Counted from the first letter of the stretch, positions 9,186 to 18,082 are shown. The stretch: DNA of 64,000 nucleotides from Streptomyces sp. (GCF_019510245.1 NZ_JAEKKT010000118.1:1-64000); one strand, 5' to 3'. Made by a program: numbers and translations. The notes: generated by a model from the sequence alone, not told the origin.

Positions 9186-10556
9186 ATGAGCGATGGGGGT
9201 ACCTCCCGCGCGAGCGCGTTCGAGCGAGCGCGCGAGGAGGCGCGGAAGACCGCCGAAGGGCTGGCGTACCTCTCCGGGTTCGGCAACGAGCACTCCTCGG
9301 AGGCGGTGCCAGGCGCCCTGCCCGAGGGCCGCAACTCCCCGCAGCGCACCCCCCTCGGCCTCTACGCCGAGCAGCTCAGCGGTACGGCCTTCACCGAGCC
9401 TCGGGCCCACAACCGCCGCTCCTGGCTGTACCGGATCCGCCCCTCGGCCGCCCACCCGGCCTTCACCCGCGCCGCCGGCAACGGCGGGCTGCGCACCGCT
9501 CCCTTCACGGACACCGCGCCGGACCCGAACCGGCTGCGCTGGGACCCCCTCCCGCAGCCCTCGCCGGGCACGGACTTCCTCGCCGGGCTGTGGACCCTGG
9601 GCGGCAACGGCGACGCGACCCAGCGCGCCGGCATGGCCGTGCACCTCTACCACGCCGACGCCTCCATGGAGCGGATCTTCTCCGACGCGGACGGCGAGCT
9701 GCTGATCGTCCCGGAACGCGGCGGACTGCTGCTGCGGACGGAGTTCGGCCTGCTGCATGTGGAGCCGGGACATGTGGCGCTGATCCCCCGGGGGGTCCGC
9801 TTCCGTGTGGAGCTGCTGGATGCCACGGCCCGGGGTTATGTGTGCGAGAACTACGGCTCGCCCTTCCGCCTCCCCGACCTCGGCCCGATCGGCGCCAACG
9901 GGCTCGCCGGTGCGCGGGATTTCCGGGCCCCCGTCGCCGCCTACGAGGACGTCGAGGGCCCGGTGGAGGTGGTCAACAAGTTCTGCGGCAACCTGTGGAC
10001 CGCCACATATGACCACTCCCCACTGGACGTGGTCGCCTGGCACGGCACACATGTGCCGTACGCCTACGACCTGCGCCGTTTCAATGTGATCGGGAGCATC
10101 TCCTACGACCACCCCGATCCGTCGATCTTCACGGTGCTGACGTCCCCGTCCGACACTCCGGGGCTGGCGGGTGTCGACTTCGTGGTCTTCGCGCCGCGCT
10201 GGCTGGTGGGCGAGAACACCTTCCGGCCGCCGTACTTCCACCGGAACGTGATGAGCGAGTACATGGGGCTCATCGAGGGCGCCTACGACGCGAAGACCGC
10301 CGGGAAGGGGGGCTTCGTGCCGGGCGGCGGGTCGCTGCACAACATGATGTCGGCGCACGGGCCGGACCGGGAGACGTTCGACCGGGCGAGCGCCGCCGAG
10401 CTGAAGCCCCAGAAGGTGGACGACGGCCTGGCCTTCATGTTCGAGACCCGCTGGCCGGTGACGCTCACCCCGCAGGCGGCGACCGCCGGGCACCTCCAGC
10501 AGCGCTACGACGACGTGTGGCAGGGCCTGGAACGGCACTTCCGCCCCTTGCACTGA
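9186..10556 (+). CDS. hmgA: Homogentisate 1,2-dioxygenase
   Basis: 456 residues. It opens the ring of homogentisate to maleylacetoacetate in tyrosine and phenylalanine degradation, using Fe(II). The family hallmark near the N-terminus ([12 protein letters not shown], then LPEGRNSPQ) is present, as are the C-terminal [14 protein letters not shown] and His-rich metal-site regions. AGGGAG lies 6 nt before the ATG. It is slightly longer than the usual 430-440 residues because residues 3-18 are encoded by a repeat-like insert (see the repeat at 9192-9240). A HutC-type regulator follows 26 bp downstream and may form an operon with it. Confidence 0.95.
   Translation: MSDGGTSRASAFERAREEARKTAEGLAYLSGFGNEHSSEAVPGALPEGRNSPQRTPLGLYAEQLSGTAFTEPRAHNRRSWLYRIRPSAAHPAFTRAAGNGGLRTAPFTDTAPDPNRLRWDPLPQPSPGTDFLAGLWTLGGNGDATQRAGMAVHLYHADASMERIFSDADGELLIVPERGGLLLRTEFGLLHVEPGHVALIPRGVRFRVELLDATARGYVCENYGSPFRLPDLGPIGANGLAGARDFRAPVAAYEDVEGPVEVVNKFCGNLWTATYDHSPLDVVAWHGTHVPYAYDLRRFNVIGSISYDHPDPSIFTVLTSPSDTPGLAGVDFVVFAPRWLVGENTFRPPYFHRNVMSEYMGLIEGAYDAKTAGKGGFVPGGGSLHNMMSAHGPDRETFDRASAAELKPQKVDDGLAFMFETRWPVTLTPQAATAGHLQQRYDDVWQGLERHFRPLH
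9192..9240 (+). repeat. Dispersed palindromic-type element inside the 5' end of hmgA
   Basis: The segment starts GATGGGGGTACCTCCC, continues through a GC-rich CGAGCG inverted-repeat stretch and ends GAGGAGG. It matches in form a short element that recurs between Streptomyces genes, and it shares the core GGGGGTACCTCCC with 38856-38891 (opposite strand). Here it is translated in frame as residues 3-18 of HmgA. The family assignment is from memory of Streptomyces sequence; the shared core is directly visible. Confidence 0.6.
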
Positions 10557-10582
10557 AGATCCCCCACCGGTACGGATGGCCC

Positions 10583-11332
10583 GTGACCTCCTTCGCCCCG
10601 GACTCGATCGTCCTCAACCGCAAGCTGCCGCTCTGGTACCAGGTGTCGCAGTCGCTGCGTGCCTCGATACTCGGCCGCTCGCCCCGGGACCCGCTGCGGC
10701 TGCCCACCGAGGAACGGCTCGCGGAGCACTACGGCGTCAGCGTGCTGACCATGCGGCAGGCGCTGAAGGAGCTGGAGGACGAGGGCCTGATCAGCCGGCA
10801 CCGCCGCCGGGGCACCTTCATCGAGCCGGACGCCCGGCGCGGCACCCCGGTACGGCTGCTCGGCTCGGTGGACGCGATCGTGGCCCAGCAGTCGGGGATG
10901 ACGGCGGAGCTGCTGGAGCACGGCACGGTGCCCGTCACCGGCGAACTCACCGAGTACTTCCCGGACCTCGCCGAGGTGGCGGCCTACCACCGCCTCCGCA
11001 GCGACGAGCAGACCGGCGAGCCCACCAACCACGCCCGCAACCACGTCCGCCCCGAACTGGCCGAGCGCATCGACCCGGAGGACCTGGTCCGGCAGCCGAT
11101 GACCAAGGTGCTCCGGGACGTGGTCGGCGCGGACATCGGCCGCATCACGGACACGGTGGCGGCCCGGCTGGCCGACCCGGAGACCGCCCGGCTGCTCCAA
11201 GTCCCGCTCCTCAGCCCGATCCTGCACTACACGGGTGTCACCTACGACACCGCCGGCCGGGTCCTGGACCTGGCGGTCATCCACTACCGCGGCGACCGCT
11301 TCTCCTTCACGGTCACGCTCGACGCCACCTGA
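10583..11332 (+). CDS. GntR family regulator, HutC subfamily (UTRA domain)
   Basis: 249 residues. It has an N-terminal winged helix (LRLPTEERLAEHYGVSVLTMRQALKELEDEGLI, about residues 35-75) and a C-terminal UTRA ligand domain, the HutC/FarR build. The GTG at 10583 gives a normal N-terminus; an ATG at 10517 would lie inside hmgA and adds residues with no domain match. It sits 26 bp after hmgA on the same strand and probably responds to a metabolite of the pathway. The ligand is not visible from sequence. Confidence 0.85.
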   Translation: MTSFAPDSIVLNRKLPLWYQVSQSLRASILGRSPRDPLRLPTEERLAEHYGVSVLTMRQALKELEDEGLISRHRRRGTFIEPDARRGTPVRLLGSVDAIVAQQSGMTAELLEHGTVPVTGELTEYFPDLAEVAAYHRLRSDEQTGEPTNHARNHVRPELAERIDPEDLVRQPMTKVLRDVVGADIGRITDTVAARLADPETARLLQVPLLSPILHYTGVTYDTAGRVLDLAVIHYRGDRFSFTVTLDAT

Positions 11333-11344
11333 AGTCGTCGTACG

Positions 11345-12499
11345 ATGCCGGGCGTGACGCACGACGACGCTCCGCTGCTGGCGGACCTCATGCCGTGGTC
11401 CGTCGCACCACTGCGGCTGGGCCGGGGGTGGCCGACGGCCCCCGACCCGGCGACCCTGAAGAGCCGCTGGGACGCCCTCCTCAAGGCCGAGGGCCCCGAC
11501 CGGGAGACGTTGTTCGAGCCGACACGCGCCCGGACCGTCCACTCCGCGGTCGCCCAGCTCCCCGGCCAGCCCAGCGGCACCGAACCACTCGCCGACGCGT
11601 CGGGCCCCTGCCCGGCTCCGGTCCGCGTCCTGACCGCCCCGTTCGACGAACAGTGGCTGATCCCGGACCACCGCCTGATCGACGCGGCCCGGCCGGAGCT
11701 GTGGCGGGTGGCGGACGGCCACCAGGTCTTCGCGGTGGAGTCGGCGGAGGGCATGCCCCTGCTCGCGACCTCCCTCCTCCCCACCCTGCGCGCGGGCCGT
11801 ATCCGCCCGCTGTACCGCCGCCCGGGCGGCGCGGAGCCGAACCTGGCGCCGGGACTGCCGGAACACCTGGCCGACCGGCTGGGCCGGGCCGTCGCCCCGC
11901 CGGACGTCCTCGCCTGGGCCCTGACCGCGATCCGCCCGGACCGCACCGTCCCGCTCACCGACGACCCCGGACTCTGGGCACAGGGCGTGGAACTCGGCCA
12001 CCGGGCCCTGTGGCTGCTGCGCCGCGACGGCGACCGCCCCAGACTCCCGGGCGGCCGCCGCCCGTACGTCCGCGCCCCGCTTCCCGCGCGCCCCCTCACG
12101 ATCCTCTACGACACCGAGGAGGAAGCCCTCCACCTCGACGAGGGGCGCATCTCCCCGGTACCGCCGGAGGCATGGGACTTCAGGACGGGCGAGGTACGGG
12201 TCCTGGAGGCGTGGTTCACGGCACGGACGACGGAGACGGCGCAACGGGGAACCCTGGCGGCCGTCAACCCTCCGGGCTGGTCCCAGTCATGGACGTCGGA
12301 ACTGCTGGAACTGATCACGGTCCTGGCCCTGCTGGCGGACGTACGGTCCCAGCAGGCGGGGCTGGACATCAAGGCCCGGATCACCGCGACGGACCTGACG
12401 GCGGCGGGCGTGCTCCCGCCTCCGGAGACGGCCCGCAAACCGGCATCGATCCTGGAACACACCGAAGAAGGCCCTGCGGGTCAACTAACACTGCTGTGA
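11345..12499 (+). CDS. Stand-alone type ISP restriction-modification C-terminal (specificity-like) domain protein
   Basis: 384 residues. The segments WSVAPLRLGRGWP, FDEQWLIPDHRLIDAARPELWRV, RPLYRRPGG and AWDFRTGEVRVLE recall proteins that Streptomyces annotations name type ISP restriction/modification enzyme, similar to the C-terminal target-recognition part of LlaBIII-like single-chain enzymes. No nuclease, helicase or SAM-methyltransferase motif is present, and no neighbouring gene supplies them, so it is unlikely to act alone as a restriction enzyme. It follows the HutC-type regulator by 12 bp. The start could be the GTG nine bases further in. The family assignment is from recollection; the function is unknown. 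Confidence 0.6.
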   Translation: MPGVTHDDAPLLADLMPWSVAPLRLGRGWPTAPDPATLKSRWDALLKAEGPDRETLFEPTRARTVHSAVAQLPGQPSGTEPLADASGPCPAPVRVLTAPFDEQWLIPDHRLIDAARPELWRVADGHQVFAVESAEGMPLLATSLLPTLRAGRIRPLYRRPGGAEPNLAPGLPEHLADRLGRAVAPPDVLAWALTAIRPDRTVPLTDDPGLWAQGVELGHRALWLLRRDGDRPRLPGGRRPYVRAPLPARPLTILYDTEEEALHLDEGRISPVPPEAWDFRTGEVRVLEAWFTARTTETAQRGTLAAVNPPGWSQSWTSELLELITVLALLADVRSQQAGLDIKARITATDLTAAGVLPPPETARKPASILEHTEEGPAGQLTLL

Positions 12500-12500
12500 G

Positions 12501-12578
12501 TTACTCAGGGGCGCCGGGGGTGCCCCCGGCCGAAGGCTGGGGGAGGAACTGCGCGCCAAGCCCCCACCGACCCGCAGG
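12501..12578 (+). repeat. Intergenic Streptomyces repeat element with internal hairpin
   Basis: The gap between the type ISP-like gene and the convergent TetR gene is filled by a GC-rich element: a GCCGGGGGTGCCCCCGGC hairpin at about 12513-12530, then CTGGGGGAGGAACTGCGCG and a tail ending ACCGACCCGCAG. Segments CTGCGGGTCGG and GCGCAGTTCC recur in inverse orientation at 19842-19913. The position between convergent stops suggests that it also serves as a bidirectional terminator. Confidence 0.6.
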
Positions 12579-13307
12579 CTAGGACGTCGCGAACCCACCC
12601 AACACCCTCTCCACCGCCCGCCGGAAAACCCCCTCCATGTCAACCGGCGCCGATTCCCCCGAATCCCCCGATTCCCTCGCGAACGCCGCCGCCATCCGCG
12701 GATAGGCCCCCGAGGCGATCTGCGCTCCGAGATAGGCGATGCGCACCGCGTTCTCCCGCTCCTCCGACCACGGCAGGTTCCGCACCCGTTCGGCCGTGTC
12801 GATCTCGTTGCGCACATAGGTCGTGACCACACCGTTCACCATGGCGATCAGCTCGAACTTGGTGCCGTACGACACGTCCAGCGGATCCAGGCAGGCCAGA
12901 CAGTGCTCCAGATAGCGCAGGGCGTGCGGGCTGAACCCGTAGACCGGTGACATCAGACGCGGCACCCAGGGATGCCGGCGCATCAGGTCCCGCGTCTGCT
13001 CGGCGACCCGCATCATGTCGGCCCGCCAGTCCCCCGTCGGCTCCCAGAGCTCGTGCTCCGAGCTGACCGCGTCAAACATCAGCTCGTACAGGTCCTCCTT
13101 GCGGGGGACGTGGTTGTACAGGGACATCGTCCCGCACCCCACCCCGGCCGCCACGTGCCGCATCGACACGGCGTCCATCCCCTCCGCGTCGGCGATGCGC
13201 ACCGCGGCGGCGGCGATGTCGGCACGGGTGAACGTCGGCTTCGGCCCCCGCCCGGCGCGCTCCGGGCGGGCCCAGATCACTCCGGGTTCGGCCCCTCGGA
13301 CTGCCAT
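12579..13307 (-). CDS. TetR/AcrR family repressor of the adjacent ABC exporter
   Basis: 242 residues. The TetR helix-turn-helix (FTRADIAAAAVRIADAEGMDAVSMRHVAAGVGCGTMSLYNHVPRKEDLYEL) spans about residues 26-75, followed by an all-helical ligand domain with the HPWVPRLM segment common in repressors of drug exporters. GAGGTGAT about 8 nt before the ATG supports the start. It is divergent from an ABC transporter, and two matching palindromes lie in the shared promoter region, so local repression of the exporter and probably of itself is likely. Confidence 0.9.
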   Translation of the reverse strand: MAVRGAEPGVIWARPERAGRGPKPTFTRADIAAAAVRIADAEGMDAVSMRHVAAGVGCGTMSLYNHVPRKEDLYELMFDAVSSEHELWEPTGDWRADMMRVAEQTRDLMRRHPWVPRLMSPVYGFSPHALRYLEHCLACLDPLDVSYGTKFELIAMVNGVVTTYVRNEIDTAERVRNLPWSEERENAVRIAYLGAQIASGAYPRMAAAFARESGDSGESAPVDMEGVFRRAVERVLGGFATS

Positions 13308-13335
13308 CGATCATCACCTCGCCCACCATGCTAGT

Positions 13336-13352
13336 TACGTACACCGTACGTA
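13336..13352. promoter_or_regulatory. TetR operator candidate 1
   Basis: TACGTAC-ACC-GTACGTA is a perfect inverted repeat with 7-bp arms and a 3-bp spacer, in the TetR/ABC divergent promoter region. It shares its architecture with a second site 43 bp away. Confidence 0.65.
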
Positions 13353-13370
13353 GTGCGCTATGGTCGCCTC

Positions 13371-14306
13371 ATGACTACTACGTACGCTGTACTTAGTGAA
13401 GGCCTGGAGAAGCGCTTCGGCGCGGTGTCAGCGCTGCACCGTCTCGATCTGGCCGTCCGGGAGGGCACGGTCTGCGGACTGCTCGGGCCGAACGGGGCCG
13501 GGAAGAGCACGGCCGTACGGCTGCTGGCCACCCTCCTCCGGCCCGACGCGGGCTCCGCCCGCATCGCGGGGCACGACGTGGTCCGGGACCCGGCGGCCGT
13601 GCGCCGCAGCATCGGCGTCACCGGCCAGTACGCCTCGGTCGACGGCGATCTCACCGGCCGCGAGAACCTGCGCCTCTTCGCCCGGCTGCTGCGGGTGCGG
13701 AGACCGGACGACCGGGCGGCCGAACTCCTCGGCCGCTTCGGCCTCACCGAGGCGGCCGACCGCAAGGCAGCCACCTATTCCGGCGGTATGCGCCGCCGCC
13801 TCGACCTCGCCGCGAGCCTGGTCCGCCGTCCGACCGTGCTCTTCCTCGACGAGCCCACCACCGGCCTCGACCCGGCCGGCCGCAACGGCATCTGGGAAGC
13901 GGTGCGCGAGCTGACCGCCGAGGGCACGACGGTGCTGCTCACCACGCAGTACCTGGAGGAGGCCGACCAACTCGCAGACGACATCGCGCTGATCGACCGG
14001 GGCCGGGTGGCCCGGACCGGCTCTCCCGCCGAACTGAAGGCGCTCATCGGCTGGTACGCGCAGGCAGTGGTCGCCGACCGGGACACGCTGCCGAAGGCGG
14101 CCGCGGTTCTCGACCGGCTCACCGGCAGGGAGCCGCAGTTCGACCACGACCGGCACACCGTGGGCGCCGTCACCACGGACCCCACCCTCACCCTCCCCCG
14201 CCTGGTGCGCGAACTCGACGCGGCGGGTGTCCTGTTGCTCGACGCCAGCCTCAGTCCACCGAGCCTCGACGACGTTTTCCTCCGACTGACGGGAAGCCCC
14301 GCATGA
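13371..14306 (+). CDS. ABC transporter ATP-binding protein (DrrA-like exporter)
   Basis: 311 residues. It has Walker A GPNGAGKST (39-47), ABC signature YSGGM (136-140), Walker B LFLDEP (157-162) and a switch region TTQYLEEADQLAD. The C-terminal extension after residue 220 is typical of DrrA-type daunorubicin-resistance ATPases. It forms an exporter with the permease encoded by the next gene (4-bp ATGA overlap). The ATG at 13371 is chosen; a GTG at 13353 is also possible, and neither has a clear ribosome site. The substrate is probably a hydrophobic drug-like molecule, inferred from family only. Confidence 0.9.
   Translation: MTTTYAVLSEGLEKRFGAVSALHRLDLAVREGTVCGLLGPNGAGKSTAVRLLATLLRPDAGSARIAGHDVVRDPAAVRRSIGVTGQYASVDGDLTGRENLRLFARLLRVRRPDDRAAELLGRFGLTEAADRKAATYSGGMRRRLDLAASLVRRPTVLFLDEPTTGLDPAGRNGIWEAVRELTAEGTTVLLTTQYLEEADQLADDIALIDRGRVARTGSPAELKALIGWYAQAVVADRDTLPKAAAVLDRLTGREPQFDHDRHTVGAVTTDPTLTLPRLVRELDAAGVLLLDASLSPPSLDDVFLRLTGSPA
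13379..13395. promoter_or_regulatory. TetR operator candidate 2, inside the start of the ABC gene
   Basis: TACGTAC-GCT-GTACTTA repeats the first site with one mismatch in the right arm. It begins 8 bp after the ATG at 13371, so bound repressor would block transcription start or early elongation. The centre-to-centre distance to site 1 is 43 bp, about four helical turns. Confidence 0.6.
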
Positions 14307-15079
14307 GTGCGCTCGTGTACGACGGTGCCGCGATGACGGGCCGGCAGCTGCGCCGGGTCCGCAACAGCCCCGGCCTCGCGGTCCTCACCCAGCTGATGCC
14401 GGTCAACATGCTGCTGTTCTTCGGCTACGTCTTCGGCAGCGCGCTGGCGATGCCGGGCCCCGAGTACCGCTCCTTCCTCGTCCCGGGACTGCTGGTCGCG
14501 ACCGCGGCGGGCGGGGTGATGACCGGGATGTTCCAGGCCGCCCAGGACACCCACCGAGGGGTGACGGACCGCTTCAGGTCCATGCCGGTGAGCCGGGCCG
14601 CCGTACCGCTCGGGCAGGCGGTGGCCGACCTCGTCGTCACCACGGCGGGTACCGTGCCCCTGCTCCTGGTGGGGCTCGCCGTGGGCTGGCGCGTCGAGGG
14701 ATCGGCGGCCGCGGCGGCCGGCGCGGTGGGCCTGCTGCTCCTGTTCCGGTTCGCGTGCACGACCGTCGGCATCTGGCTCGGGCTGCTCACCCGCAGCGAG
14801 GAGGCGGCCGGCCAGCTCGGCGCGTCCACCTTCGTGCTGCCGCTGCTGTCCAACGCCTACATTCCCACCGGGAACCTTCCGGGCTGGCTGCGCACGCTCG
14901 CCGAATGGAACCCGATCAGCGCGGTGACGACCGCCCTCCGCGACCTCTTCGGCAACGCTCCCGTACCCGACGGCGCGGCCTGGCCGGTGGCGCACCCCGT
15001 CGCAGGGTCGCTCGCCTGGAGCCTGGTCCTCGTCGCCGTCTGCCTGCCCCTCGCCGTCCGCCGGTACGGGCGCGGCTGA
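14303..15079 (+). CDS. ABC-2 type permease (DrrB-like)
   Basis: 258 residues with about six hydrophobic segments (for example LTQLMPVNMLLFFGYVFGSAL, LLVATAAGGVMTGMF, TVPLLLVGLAVGW, AGAVGLLLLF), the ABC-2 membrane-domain pattern. The segment LSNAYIPTGNLPGWLRTLAEWNPISAVTTALRDLFG near the C-terminus is the usual DrrB signature region. It overlaps the ATPase gene by 4 bp and completes the exporter in the membrane. Confidence 0.9.
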   Translation: MSALVYDGAAMTGRQLRRVRNSPGLAVLTQLMPVNMLLFFGYVFGSALAMPGPEYRSFLVPGLLVATAAGGVMTGMFQAAQDTHRGVTDRFRSMPVSRAAVPLGQAVADLVVTTAGTVPLLLVGLAVGWRVEGSAAAAAGAVGLLLLFRFACTTVGIWLGLLTRSEEAAGQLGASTFVLPLLSNAYIPTGNLPGWLRTLAEWNPISAVTTALRDLFGNAPVPDGAAWPVAHPVAGSLAWSLVLVAVCLPLAVRRYGRG

Positions 15080-15100
15080 CAAACCCGCCGGTCACCGGAC

Positions 15101-16321
15101 ATGATCCAGCGCATGGACCGTCTCCCGCTGCCCCTGGAGGGCATCACCGTCGTCGCCGTCGAGCAGGCCGTCGCCGCCCCGTTCGCCACCCGGCAGCTCG
15201 CCGATCTCGGCGCCCGGGTCATCAAGGTCGAGCGCACGGACGGCGGGGACTTCGCCCGCGGCTACGACACCGCCGCCCGCGGTCTCGCCTCGCACTTCGT
15301 GTGGTGCAACCGGGGCAAGGAGTCCATCGCGCTGGATCTGAAGGACCCGCGCGGCCTGGACGTCGTACGGCGGCTGGTCGCGGACGCGGACGTCTTCGTG
15401 CAGAACCTGGCCCACGGTGCCGCGTCCCGGCTCGGGCTCGACGCGGCCACGCTGTGCGCCGCGCACCCCCGGCTGGTCGCCGTGGACATCTCCGGTTACG
15501 GGGCGTCGGGGCCGTACGCCGGCAAACGCGCGTACGACATGCTCGTGCAGTGCGAGGCGGGCCTGGTGTCGGTCACCGGGACGCCGGAGCAGCCCGTGAA
15601 GGCGGGGATCCCGGCGGCGGACATCGCGGCGGCCATGTACGCCTTCTCGGGCGTCCTCGCGGCGCTGGTGCGGCGCGGGACGACCGGGCGGGGCGGGCCC
15701 GTGGAGGTGTCGATGCTGGAGGCGCTGGCCGAGTGGCTGGGGCATCCGCTGCATCACACGATGCACGGCGGGACGCCGCCCGAGCGCACCGGTCTGGCGC
15801 ACGCGGTGATCGCGCCGTACGACGCCTACCCGACCGCGGACGGCGGGCGGGTGCTGCTGTCGGTGCAGAACGACCGGGAGTGGCGTCGGCTGGCCGAACA
15901 GGTGATCGGGCAAACGGAGTTGGGTGCGGATCCGGCGTTCGCGACGAACGCGGCGCGGGTGGCGAACCGCGCGCGGACCGACGAACTGGTCGGGGCGGCC
16001 CTCCGGACGGTCGACGCCGACGAGGCGGTGGCACGGCTGGAGGCCGCGGGCATCGCGTGCGCGCGGCTGCGGGATCTGCCCGAGCTGGCCGGCCATCCGC
16101 AACTGGCGGCCCGGGAGCGGTGGCGGGAAGTGGGGTCGCCGGTCGGGCCGCTGCGTGCGTTGCTGCCGCCCATCACGCTGCCGGGCGGGGACGAGGCGCG
16201 GATGGGGGATGTGCCCGCGCTCGGACAGCACACCGAGGCGCTGCTGCGTGCCGTGGGGATGACGGACGCGGAGATCGCAGCGCTGCGCCGGGACGGTGTG
16301 GCGGCCTGGGCGCGGGCCTGA
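15101..16321 (+). CDS. CaiB/BaiF family III CoA-transferase
   Basis: 406 residues, the normal family length. LADLGARVIKVE, WCNRGKESIALDLKDPRG and the catalytic-region AYDMLVQCEAGLVSVTG (conserved Asp146, which forms the aspartyl-CoA thioester in the family) are all present, with a GRGGPVEVSMLEAL segment. Such enzymes move CoA between carboxylic acids; the substrate is not predictable here. An ATG at 15113 is an alternative start. It follows the exporter by 21 bp but has no evident functional link to it. Confidence 0.9.
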   Translation: MIQRMDRLPLPLEGITVVAVEQAVAAPFATRQLADLGARVIKVERTDGGDFARGYDTAARGLASHFVWCNRGKESIALDLKDPRGLDVVRRLVADADVFVQNLAHGAASRLGLDAATLCAAHPRLVAVDISGYGASGPYAGKRAYDMLVQCEAGLVSVTGTPEQPVKAGIPAADIAAAMYAFSGVLAALVRRGTTGRGGPVEVSMLEALAEWLGHPLHHTMHGGTPPERTGLAHAVIAPYDAYPTADGGRVLLSVQNDREWRRLAEQVIGQTELGADPAFATNAARVANRARTDELVGAALRTVDADEAVARLEAAGIACARLRDLPELAGHPQLAARERWREVGSPVGPLRALLPPITLPGGDEARMGDVPALGQHTEALLRAVGMTDAEIAALRRDGVAAWARA

Positions 16322-16332
16322 CGGTCAGGCGG

Positions 16333-16602
16333 TCAGTGCCTGTTGCCGCCGAACAGCGAACGGCGCAGGCGACGCAGTGGCGCGAAGAGGGAGACGCGGC
16401 TGACCCGCGCGCCCCGGTCACTGCGTTGCGCGGGCTCACGTGCGGTCAGCTCACGCATCAGCGACGTCGCCTCGACCGCCTGCTGCTGCGGTATGGCGGG
16501 TCCCGCCAGCACCGACAGATGGCGGTCGAGGCGCGAACTGGTCGCACCGCTCCCGCAGGTGATCGCAGGAACCCTCGCCCTGCTGCGTGTTATCTGATCC
16601 AT
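16333..16602 (-). CDS. Small basic protein, function unknown
   Basis: 89 residues, MDQITRSRARVPAIT at the start and a very basic C-terminus (LFAPLRRLRRSLFGGNRH). GGGGAG just before the ATG at 16602 supports the start; an upstream in-frame ATG gives only an unlikely Gly/Arg extension. The amphipathic Arg-rich tail may bind membrane or nucleic acid. It is convergent with the CoA-transferase and lies downstream of the anti-sigma gene. I do not recognise a family. Confidence 0.6.
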   Translation of the reverse strand: MDQITRSRARVPAITCGSGATSSRLDRHLSVLAGPAIPQQQAVEATSLMRELTAREPAQRSDRGARVSRVSLFAPLRRLRRSLFGGNRH

Positions 16603-16739
16603 GTCACTCCCCACCCGTACGAGTCCACCCGGCCCGGGCAGGGTAACCCTATCGCCCCGACGGGGCACTCGTGTATCACGGTCACAGGATTCACCTTCCC
16701 CGCAAGGGTGTTGACGACCCCTCTTGAACTACGCTTCGA

Positions 16740-17543
16740 CTACTCTCCGAATCCAACCGATTTCAGGGCGAGTTGGACAACTGGCTGGCTGGTGGGCTGC
16801 GCCGACCCGCCGGCGGGCTCGACGGTCACCGCGAGTGACGTCGACGATCTGCTCAGACCGGTGGCGACCAGGGGCGTGTCGGCACTGAAGAGCCCGAGGG
16901 AGCGCGGTTGCGCCCGGGGGCGCATGAGCCAGAGCTGGTGCACGCGGCCGTTGGACGGGGTGCCGTATCCGCTGAGCGTGACGACGGCCTGCCCCTCCGA
17001 CACGGAGGCCACCGCTCCGATACTTCGGCCCTGGGCATCCTTGTAGCTGGTCGCACGGGCGTCGGTCGCGGCGAGAACGTGGGCGATCTCACTCGACTGG
17101 GCCCGCTCGGCGTCGAGCCGGTTCTGCGTCCGGTCGGCCTGCACAGCGAACAGCGAGGCGACGACCAGCGCGGCGGCCGCGGTGGCGGTGGCGAACGGCA
17201 CGAACAGGGGGCGCGGGCGGCGGCGCGGCGGCGGGGGCTGTGCGCCCCAGACGTGCGGCGGCAGGTTGGGCACGCGCTCCCGGCCGGGGGCCGGCTCCTG
17301 CGGGGTGGCGCGGACGGCGGCCAGCACCCGGTCGCGCATCGCCAGGGGCGGCGGGGCCGCCGCCGAGAAGGCGAGCCGTACCGCGTCCTCGGTCAGCGCC
17401 CGGACCTCCTCGGCACACCTGTCGCAGTCCTTCAGGTGCTTCTCGAAGCGGCGCCGCTCGCCGGGCTCCAGGGCGTCCAGGGCGTAGGGCGCGGCCAGCG
17501 AATGCAGGTCCTCGCGGTGCAGCAGGCGGCCGACCAGGCTCAC
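16740..17543 (-). CDS. Anti-sigma K factor (RskA-like), zinc-binding membrane protein
   Basis: 267 residues. The N-terminal anti-sigma domain contains the HxxxCxxC zinc motif (His36, Cys40, Cys43). A Pro-rich linker leads to one transmembrane helix at about 113-134, then an external RskA-type domain (VSEGQAVVTLSGYGTPSNGRVHQLWLM). In the known family the cytosolic domain sequesters SigK and is removed by regulated proteolysis. The start overlaps the sigma gene stop by 4 bp, giving translational coupling. Confidence 0.92.
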   Translation of the reverse strand: MSLVGRLLHREDLHSLAAPYALDALEPGERRRFEKHLKDCDRCAEEVRALTEDAVRLAFSAAAPPPLAMRDRVLAAVRATPQEPAPGRERVPNLPPHVWGAQPPPPRRRPRPLFVPFATATAAAALVVASLFAVQADRTQNRLDAERAQSSEIAHVLAATDARATSYKDAQGRSIGAVASVSEGQAVVTLSGYGTPSNGRVHQLWLMRPRAQPRSLGLFSADTPLVATGLSRSSTSLAVTVEPAGGSAQPTSQPVVQLALKSVGFGE

Positions 17544-18082
17544 GCCACACCTCCCAGGCAGTCGCGCAGCCGGGTGAGTCCGTCGCGCATCCGTGTCTTG
17601 ACCGTGCCCAGCGGCAGCTTGAGCCGCTCGGCGACCTCACGGTACGTGTAGCCGTCGTAGTAGGCGAGGGTGACGGACTGGCGCTGCAGGGCGGTGAGCC
17701 GGTCCAGGCAGCGGCGTACCCACTCGCGCTCCAGACCTGCTTCCACCGTCTCGGCGACCTGGTCGAAGGCGGGTTCGCCGGCCCGCAGCGCCTCGCGCTG
17801 TTCGCGTTCGCCGGCCGCGCGGGCGCTGCGCACCCGGTCGACGGCGCGGCGGTGGGCGAGGGTGAGGATCCAGGAGAGGGCGCTGCCCCGGCCGGGGTCG
17901 AATTTGGCGGCGGAGCGCCAGAGTTCGAGGAGCACCTCCTGGGCCACCTCCTCGGACTGGGCGGGGTCGCGGACCACGCGGCGCACGAGACCGAACACCG
18001 GCCCGGACACCAGTCCGTAGAGGTCCTCGAACGCCTTCTGGTCGCCGCCGGCCACGAGCACCAGCAGTTCGTCCGCGTCCAC
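17540..18082 (-). CDS. sigK: ECF RNA polymerase sigma factor, SigK-like
   Basis: 180 residues. Region 2 (about residues 16-85; EEVAQEVLLELWRSAAKFDPGRGSALSWILTLAHRRAVDRVRS) and region 4 (about 123-175; YYDGYTYREVAERLKLPLGTVKTRMRDGLTRLR) are intact. The GTG at 18082 is preferred because AAGGGGGAA precedes it and the protein then starts at VDADELL; longer open-frame starts reach into the promoter region. Its anti-sigma factor is encoded directly downstream. The divergent DUF4331 operon is the likeliest target. Confidence 0.9.
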   Translation of the reverse strand: MDADELLVLVAGGDQKAFEDLYGLVSGPVFGLVRRVVRDPAQSEEVAQEVLLELWRSAAKFDPGRGSALSWILTLAHRRAVDRVRSARAAGEREQREALRAGEPAFDQVAETVEAGLEREWVRRCLDRLTALQRQSVTLAYYDGYTYREVAERLKLPLGTVKTRMRDGLTRLRDCLGGVA

